Source: Planococcus sp. ISL-110 (lineage in GTDB: Bacteria; Bacillota; Bacilli; Bacillales_A; Planococcaceae). From it: a stretch of DNA of 64,000 nt. How positions within the stretch are numbered: the first letter of the stretch is position 1; each line of letters begins with the position of its first letter. A program made the position numbers and the translations under genes. Location: contig NZ_JAGGPX010000037.1 in NCBI RefSeq assembly GCF_018613575.1, forward strand, positions 1 through 64,000, in the 5' to 3' direction. The notes below the pieces were generated by a model that saw only the letters and a list, made by a program, of their open reading frames with translations, searched no databases and was not told the DNA's origin. Shown in pieces: positions 59,106 through 64,000 of this stretch.

Positions 59106-59340
59106 GGAAGCCGTTAAGGTTCGACAGGCATAAGACAGACTGGCGAAGCGGCGTGTTTTAAGTCGCACAGAAAGAAAAGTGAAAGTGCCTGGTCAGCTCT
59201 GACAGGCATAAGCCAGATCAGAAGTGTGGCGCACTTTGCCACGCAGCTGAAATGGTTTATGACCAGAAGAGCTAGGCACTTGCAACTGGCACAGCCGGGT
59301 TGGCTTATGACCCGAGAACCTGGCTTCCGAAGCTGGACAG
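59095..59340 (+). repeat. Composite palindromic repeat, tandem copy 1
   Basis: An outer unit (AGAAAAGCTGAGGAAGCC at the left, GGCTTATGACC and GGCTTCCGAAGCTGGAC at the right) is split by a complete inner unit at 59174-59289 of the same family. The unit starts within the last codons of the methyltransferase gene. It is about 98 percent identical to 59341-59577. Confidence 0.85.
59174..59289 (+). repeat. Inner palindromic repeat unit nested in copy 1
   Basis: Starts GAAAAGTGAAAGTGCCTGG and ends CTAGGCACTTGCAACTGG, with GACAGGCATAAG and GGTTTATGACC inside and a core hairpin GTGGC...GCCAC. It matches the layout of 51660-51780. Confidence 0.75.
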
Positions 59341-59577
59341 AGAAAAGCTGAGGAAGCCGTTAAGGTTCGACAGGCATAAGACAGACTGGCGAAGCGGCGT
59401 GTTTAAGTCGCACAGAAAGAAAAGTGAAAGTGCCTGGTCAGCTCTGACAGGCATAAGACAGATCAGAAGTGTGGCGCACTTTGCCACGCAGCTGAAATGG
59501 TTTATGACCAGAAGAGTTAGGCACTTGCAACTGGCCAGCCGGGTTGGCTTATGACCCGAGAACCTGGCTTCCGAAGC
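59341..59577 (+). repeat. Composite palindromic repeat, tandem copy 2
   Basis: Direct repeat of 59095-59340. The differences by eye are one T fewer in the GTGTTT run, GCC to GAC, GAGC to GAGT, and a small deletion at GGCACAGCC. It is followed by the terminator of the converging gene. Confidence 0.85.
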
Positions 59578-59591
59578 GACTCGATTCAAAA

Positions 59592-59627
59592 AAATCCCCT
59601 GAAGGAGTATTATCCTTCAGGGGATTT
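59592..59627 (-). terminator. Terminator of the DUF1128 gene
   Basis: A perfect 15-bp stem (59592-59606 with 59613-59627), with a T7 run on the minus strand. Confidence 0.85.
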
Positions 59628-59636
59628 CAGTTTGCC

Positions 59637-59858
59637 TTATTTGCGCAATGAACCAAGTTCTGTTGCAATGGCCTGCATTTCACTTGTACTGAATTTGTCT
59701 CGGGTTGAAACCATTTCATACAGTTCATGCAAGTCTTCGTATTGTGAAGCGTTGAAATGTTCAGCTTTCATTGCATCCACATTGACCATGCGCAATTTCG
59801 TTTTTATTTCTTCAATCATATAACTGACGTTTTCTGGAGATTGTTTTGATAAGTCCAT
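59637..59858 (-). CDS. yfkK: DUF1128 protein, YfkK-like
   Basis: 73 residues, all helical. [21 protein letters not shown] at 16-36 (shown in two parts: [13 protein letters not shown] and AMKAEHF), [11 protein letters not shown] and the end [17 protein letters not shown] match the small Bacillales YfkK/UPF0435 family. The function is unknown. AAAGGCAGGAAC precedes the ATG, and a strong terminator follows. Confidence 0.85.
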   Translation of the reverse strand: MDLSKQSPENVSYMIEEIKTKLRMVNVDAMKAEHFNASQYEDLHELYEMVSTRDKFSTSEMQAIATELGSLRK

Positions 59859-59916
59859 GATAAGTTCCTGCCTTTCAGGTGGGTATGCTTTATCATTTCA
59901 CTATTCAAATGTAATG

Positions 59917-61278
59917 TCAATTGCCAGCCCGTTCCGCTTCTTTTTCTTCTTTGATCTTGGCGATGATGCGTTTTGTCTCATAGACAATAACACCGGACAA
60001 ACCAAGAAGTCCAATCAAGTTCGGAAACGCCATCAAACCGTTCATGACATCAGAGAATGTCCAGATAACATCTAGTGAAACTGTTGCCCCGACGAAAACC
60101 ATCAGCACGAAAGCGACGCGATAAACGATCAGCAATGCCGGATTCTTGAACAAATACTGGAAGCATTTCTCCCCGTAATAAGACCAGCCGATAATAGTGG
60201 AAGAAGCAAAGAATATCAAACCAACCGCTACAATGATCGGGCCTGCACCTCCTAAGAACTGTTCAAAGGCAGCCGTCGTCAATGCAGCCCCTTCGAGTGA
60301 TTCATCAGTATAAAGACCAGACATAACGATTGTGACCCCTGTGATCGAACAAATGATGATTGTATCGAAAAACACCTGTGTCATGGAAACTAGTGCCTGG
60401 CGTCCTGGAAGATCTGTGATTGCAGCAGCAGCTGCAATTGGAGCAGAACCAAGTCCTGCTTCGTTAGAGAAGACGCCTCGAGCTACACCATAGCGAATGG
60501 CGGCACCAATTGCACCACCGACTGCAGCTTCACCTGTGAATGCTGCACTGAAAATCGTGCCAAAAGCAGCTGGAATCAGTTCCATATTGAAAATCATAAT
60601 AATTATTCCTGCAATTATATAGAACAATGCCATAAAAGGAACAAAGAATGAAGTCACGCGGCCGATACTCTTAATGCCGCCTAGCAACACCAAAGCAGTG
60701 AAAATAGTTAGAATGATTCCTGTAATCCATGTTGGAACACTGAATGTATCACGAACAACAGAAGCAACAGAGTTTGATTGTGTACCGTTTCCGATTCCAA
60801 AAGCAGCAATGGCGCCGAAGATAGCAAATAGGACTGCCAGCCATTTTTGTTTTAATCCATGCTCAAGGTAATACATGGGTCCACCGGCCATTTGGCCTTT
60901 GGCATCAACTACACGGTATTTGACTGCCAGAATAGCTTCACCGTATTTGGTGGCCATACCGAAAAATGCAGAAAACCACATCCAGAAGATAGCACCCGGT
61001 CCGCCGAGAATGACTGCTGTCGCGACTCCGACAATATTACCGGTACCGACAGTCGCTGCCATCGCGGTTGACAGTGCCTGGAAATGGCTGATGTCCCCTT
61101 TGGAGGTCGTGTCCGTATTTTTGGTGAAGACCAATTTCAATGCATAAGGCAAAAGACGGATTTGCAGAACTCCGAGGCGGACAGTCAAGAAAATTCCAGT
61201 TCCTACTAATAAAATCAATAAAGGCGGTCCCCAAACATAACCGCTGATAGTGCCCAATAATTCTTGGATCTGTTCCAT
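59917..61278 (-). CDS. Sodium:alanine symporter, AlsT/AgcS family
   Basis: 453 residues with about eleven membrane segments. ALSTAMAATVGTGNIVGVATA near 68-88 is the sodium and substrate signature of the alanine or glycine:cation symporters; GVARGVFSNEAGLGSAPIAA near 267 and GWSYYGEKC near 373 are also family hallmarks. It imports alanine, glycine or glutamine with sodium; B. subtilis AlsT handles glutamine. AAAAGGGGGAAA precedes the ATG. Confidence 0.92.
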   Translation of the reverse strand: MEQIQELLGTISGYVWGPPLLILLVGTGIFLTVRLGVLQIRLLPYALKLVFTKNTDTTSKGDISHFQALSTAMAATVGTGNIVGVATAVILGGPGAIFWMWFSAFFGMATKYGEAILAVKYRVVDAKGQMAGGPMYYLEHGLKQKWLAVLFAIFGAIAAFGIGNGTQSNSVASVVRDTFSVPTWITGIILTIFTALVLLGGIKSIGRVTSFFVPFMALFYIIAGIIIMIFNMELIPAAFGTIFSAAFTGEAAVGGAIGAAIRYGVARGVFSNEAGLGSAPIAAAAAITDLPGRQALVSMTQVFFDTIIICSITGVTIVMSGLYTDESLEGAALTTAAFEQFLGGAGPIIVAVGLIFFASSTIIGWSYYGEKCFQYLFKNPALLIVYRVAFVLMVFVGATVSLDVIWTFSDVMNGLMAFPNLIGLLGLSGVIVYETKRIIAKIKEEKEAERAGN

Positions 61279-61392
61279 TATTTTTCCCCCTTTTCAATAT
61301 CCTTTTCTTTCTTAAAACCTCCTATAAACATAATATTCCGAAATTTTTTCAATATAGTCAAGTTATTTTTTAAAAATAACTTATGCATAAGT

Positions 61393-61418
61393 GTTTAGAT
61401 TTTCAAAGATTAGGGAAA
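61393..61418 (+). promoter_or_regulatory. Candidate sigma-B promoter of the ytxH-like gene
   Basis: GTTTAG (61393-61398) and GGGAAA (61413-61418) are 14 bases apart, close to GTTTAA-N12/14-GGGWAW. The gene family behind it is under sigma-B in B. subtilis. Confidence 0.55.
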
Positions 61419-61466
61419 ATTCCTAAGAGATGTGAAAATTATATTTTATATTGGGAGGAATTTAGG

Positions 61467-61973
61467 ATGAGCCAAAACAAATTGATGACAGGTTTATTAG
61501 TAGGAGCAGCAGTGGGGGTTATTATCTCACTACTTGACAAAAACACGAGAAATGATGTTGTACAAAAATCAAAAAAAGCAACTAACAATGCTAAATATTA
61601 TGCTTCAAATAAAGATGAACTGGTACAGGCTTTCCAGCACCAAGCTGAAAGAGCGCAAAATTTGTATTCACGCATTTCTGAAGATGCTTCTTATGTAGGC
61701 AGCAAAGTAAATGAGTTGAAAGATATGTCTCCGCAAGTGAAGGAAATGGCGTTGGAAACAAAAGAGGCATTTATGGATACGAAAAATGCAGTTGTTGAAA
61801 CGAAGGACGATGTAATTTCAGCTGTTAAAGAAGACAATCCATCTCCAACTTCTTCTTTGACGGATGATGAAAATTCTTCTTCAAAATCAAACGATAATTC
61901 ATCAACATCAAATAATAATTCTGGGAAAAGCAATCAATCCGGCACGAACTCAAATTCTGGGAATCGGTCATAA
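61467..61973 (+). CDS. YtxH-like general stress protein
   Basis: 168 residues from the ATG behind GGGAGG. The N-terminal LMTGLLVGAAVGVIISLLDK is the YtxH/gas-vesicle-like hydrophobic segment, followed by a long helix of charged residues with KNAVVETKDDVISAV. The last 45 residues are almost only Ser, Asn, Asp and Gly, a low-complexity tail. A sigma-B-like promoter lies upstream, as for stress genes of this family. The YihY gene follows closely. Confidence 0.78.
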   Translation: MSQNKLMTGLLVGAAVGVIISLLDKNTRNDVVQKSKKATNNAKYYASNKDELVQAFQHQAERAQNLYSRISEDASYVGSKVNELKDMSPQVKEMALETKEAFMDTKNAVVETKDDVISAVKEDNPSPTSSLTDDENSSSKSNDNSSTSNNNSGKSNQSGTNSNSGNRS

Positions 61974-62007
61974 GCCGATTACTCCCAGCAAACCTGCAGG
62001 ACAGCAA

Positions 62008-62898
62008 GTGGACAAAGGCCAAGTCCGTGTATATTCGGTCACTTATGATGTGACCACGGGAAAAGGTTTTCTAAAAGAATTGCTGAAGCGGATTAAAGGC
62101 GTCGACGTGCCAGGACTTGGAGCACAGTTGGCGTTTTTTTTCCTCTTGTCAATTTTTCCTTTGCTGATTTTCCTGGTTACCCTATTGCCATATATGTCTT
62201 TATCGCAAGATGAGGTTTTTAGCTTCATGGAAGAAGTAGTGCCAGGAGAGGTTTATGTATTGATCGAGAGCACCCTCGAAGAAATTTTGACGAACCAAAA
62301 CAGCGGATTATTGTCATTCGGTATATTTGCAACTGTCTGGTCGGCAAGTCTTGGCATGGATGCTTTGATCAAGTCTTTGAATCTTTCCTATAACGTAACA
62401 GAAAATCGTCCGCTTCTCATTGCACGGGGAATGTCGATTATTATGACGATCTTATTGATATTTATTTTAATAGTTGCCTTGGCATTGCCTGTTTTTGGTG
62501 AGCAGCTTGGATTATTGATATTTTCATTTTTGGGCTTGGAAGAAGGATTTCTGGCTCTATGGAATGCAATCCGTTTCACAATCCCGGTGATTATTACATT
62601 TATTGCTTGTGCCATCATCTATTGGTTGGCACCTAATGTAAAGATGAACATTATGAGTGTTTTGGCAGGCGCCGCATTTGCGGCAATTGGCTGGTTGTTG
62701 ACTTCTTATTTGTTTTCGATTTACATCAGCAATTTCGGCAACTTTTCAGCTACCTATGGCAGTATCGGTGGAGTTATCATCCTGATGCTGTGGCTTTATA
62801 TTTCAGCCATGGTATTGATAATTGGCGGCCAAATCAACGCAGTAATGAAAGAACGACGGCATTTTAATAAAAAAAAAGGCATCCTGAATGATCAATAA
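62008..62898 (+). CDS. YihY/virulence factor BrkB family membrane protein
   Basis: 296 residues from a GTG with GCAGGA upstream; an ATG at 61864 is in frame but overlaps the ytxH-like gene by 110 bases and has no site. The family core is clear: VDVPGLGAQLAFFFLLSIFP near 33-52, six membrane segments, and SATYGSIGGVIILMLWLYIS near 250. The function is unknown, though it was once thought to be RNase BN. It probably shares the sigma-B-like promoter. The start is the uncertain point. Confidence 0.83.
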   Translation: MDKGQVRVYSVTYDVTTGKGFLKELLKRIKGVDVPGLGAQLAFFFLLSIFPLLIFLVTLLPYMSLSQDEVFSFMEEVVPGEVYVLIESTLEEILTNQNSGLLSFGIFATVWSASLGMDALIKSLNLSYNVTENRPLLIARGMSIIMTILLIFILIVALALPVFGEQLGLLIFSFLGLEEGFLALWNAIRFTIPVIITFIACAIIYWLAPNVKMNIMSVLAGAAFAAIGWLLTSYLFSIYISNFGNFSATYGSIGGVIILMLWLYISAMVLIIGGQINAVMKERRHFNKKKGILNDQ

Positions 62899-62913
62899 TT
62901 CAGGGTGCCTTTT
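62874..62913. terminator. Bidirectional terminator between YihY and the P-type ATPase
   Basis: Arms 62874-62889 and 62898-62913 pair at 16 positions with one G-T. A and T tracts flank it, and both converging genes end in or beside it. Confidence 0.85.
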
Positions 62914-62914
62914 G

Positions 62915-64000
62915 CTATATATTGCGATTGAGCATGCGCAAGCCATTTAGAATGACCAGAATTGTGCTGCCTTCATGGCCGATTACGCCAATTGGCAGCG
63001 TGATGGTTTGGAAAAAGTTTGAAATGATCAAAAGAATGATGACAGCAACTGAAAAGAAGATATTTTGTTTAACGACGCGCTGCATTTTGCGGGAAAGGCG
63101 GATCGAATAGGCAATGCGCGATAAGTCGTTTTTCATCAGGATAACATCAGCAGTCTCCAAAGCAATATCAGTTCCAGCGCCCATAGCGATGCCTGTTGTC
63201 GCCGTCGCCAGAGCAGGAGCATCATTTATGCCGTCACCCGTCATTGCCACATATTTATACTTTTCCATCAGCTTTTTCAGCTCTTGTACTTTATCGGCGG
63301 GCAGGCATTCAGCGATGTAATCATCGACCCCTGTTTCTTTGGCAATAACAGCTGCCGTTTTGCGGTTATCACCTGTCAGCATGATGCAGTAGATACCTGC
63401 TTTTTGTAATTCTTCAATTGTCGATTTGGTGATATCACGGACTGTATCCTTCAATGCCATAGCGGCAAGGATTCCTTGACTGTCCCGAACGAACGTGACT
63501 GTTTTTCCTTGGTTGGCCAGTTTCGTCAATAGTCCATTTTCAAAAGCCTCTGCCAGTTGTTCATCTACAAACTTAGGTTTACCGACCAGGAATTCTTCCT
63601 GGTCGATGGTGGCTTTTAAGCCATTGCCCGGGACATCTTCAATGGAAAGGTTCGCCAACGGAACAATCCCTTTTGACACGATAAAATCATTGATGGCTTT
63701 GGCTAGCGGATGATTGGATTGAGACTCGATTCCAGCGATTCTGGCCATCGCGAGTTGAGGATCCGCTCCTTTTCGAATGACAAAATCAGTGACTTCGGGC
63801 TGGCCGCGTGTCAATGTGCCGGTTTTATCAAAAGCAATGGCTTGAACCACACTTAAATTCTCGAGATGCATGCCGCCCTTGAAAATAATGCCGCTTTTAG
63901 CTCCGTTGGAAATGGCAGCAAGTGTGGCAGGCATGATAGAGGCGACAAGAGCACAAGGAGAAGCTACGACCAGCAGGACCATGGCGCGATAAAATGTCGT
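62915..64000 (-). CDS. Heavy-metal P1B-type ATPase, C-terminal part (ZosA/CadA-like)
   Basis: 361 codons are visible; the frame stays open to the window edge, so the N-terminus lies outside. The metal-channel motif SPCAL, the phosphorylated Asp in DKTGTLT, the class-specific SNHPLAKA (HP motif), MLTGDNRKT and GDGINDAPAL are all there. SPC with HEGSTILVILNGLR at the end is like the Zn/Cd/Co pumps CadA and ZosA. B. subtilis ZosA is linked to zinc and peroxide stress. Which metal it moves cannot be told from this part. Confidence 0.9.
   Translation of the reverse strand, partial: TTFYRAMVLLVVASPCALVASIMPATLAAISNGAKSGIIFKGGMHLENLSVVQAIAFDKTGTLTRGQPEVTDFVIRKGADPQLAMARIAGIESQSNHPLAKAINDFIVSKGIVPLANLSIEDVPGNGLKATIDQEEFLVGKPKFVDEQLAEAFENGLLTKLANQGKTVTFVRDSQGILAAMALKDTVRDITKSTIEELQKAGIYCIMLTGDNRKTAAVIAKETGVDDYIAECLPADKVQELKKLMEKYKYVAMTGDGINDAPALATATTGIAMGAGTDIALETADVILMKNDLSRIAYSIRLSRKMQRVVKQNIFFSVAVIILLIISNFFQTITLPIGVIGHEGSTILVILNGLRMLNRNI

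Noticed and set aside
61362-61380. Palindrome GTTATTTTT-T-AAAAATAAC between the symporter and ytxH-like genes
   Set aside because: A low-complexity A/T run makes a chance palindrome likely. It could be an operator but nothing supports it.

Overview
The window looks like the chromosome of a low-to-mid GC Firmicute of the order Bacillales, most likely a Planococcaceae member (Planococcus or a relative). This rests on gene content, gene order and protein resemblance recalled from Bacillus subtilis; no search was run. Ribosome binding sites are strong AGGAGG types, GTG and TTG starts occur, and the order pur operon - yerA - yerB - yerC - pcrB - pcrA - ligA - yerH(camS) - gatCAB - dgkB - yefA(rlmCD) is the B. 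subtilis order with small insertions and losses.

Layout. 1-1380: an IS630-type element, with a transposase split over a run of eight A. 1760-2484: yebE and yebG homologues. 2503-2796: a purine control region with two PurR boxes, a sigma-A promoter, a guanine-class riboswitch and a terminator. 2812-15486: a twelve-gene purine operon (purE K B C S Q L F M N H D) that covers all steps from PRPP to IMP plus purB. 15681-31060: the yerA-to-dgkB block, including an SOS-type promoter and LexA box in front of pcrA-ligA-camS, and gatCAB for Gln-tRNA amidation. 31126-34255: a NUDIX hydrolase and a cytochrome bd oxidase operon whose third gene is a 36-residue CydS. 34328-37508: rlmCD, a small FbpA-like gene and an amidase. 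37526-40028: a TetR/MFS drug efflux pair, both genes broken, with both operators intact. 40135-43451: DEAD-box helicase, M29 aminopeptidase, GDSL esterase. 43625-50677: a small basic protein, an M20 peptidase, a TPP-riboswitch-controlled thiT, map, a TspO-like protein, pepF, GNAT and DinB proteins. 50685-54553: carbonic anhydrase, mreBH, a small membrane protein and a second M29 aminopeptidase. 54700-59105: psuK-psuG for pseudouridine breakdown and a monooxygenase-methyltransferase pair. 59637-64000: a DUF1128 protein, an alanine/sodium symporter, a YtxH-YihY pair behind a sigma-B-like promoter, and the end of a metal P-type ATPase.

The most interesting non-coding material is a family of about 120-bp palindromic repeats. 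Its copies sit on or within a few bases of the stop codons of three genes (43451, 51904, 59105). At the last site one copy is nested inside another and the composite is tandemly duplicated. There is also a 172-bp MITE-like segment with ends like those of the IS630 element, a perfect 30-bp inverted repeat at the end of rlmCD, and overlapping hairpins in front of the transposase that could hide or expose its ribosome binding site. No tRNA, rRNA or CRISPR array was seen, and no clear new defence or mobile system was found.
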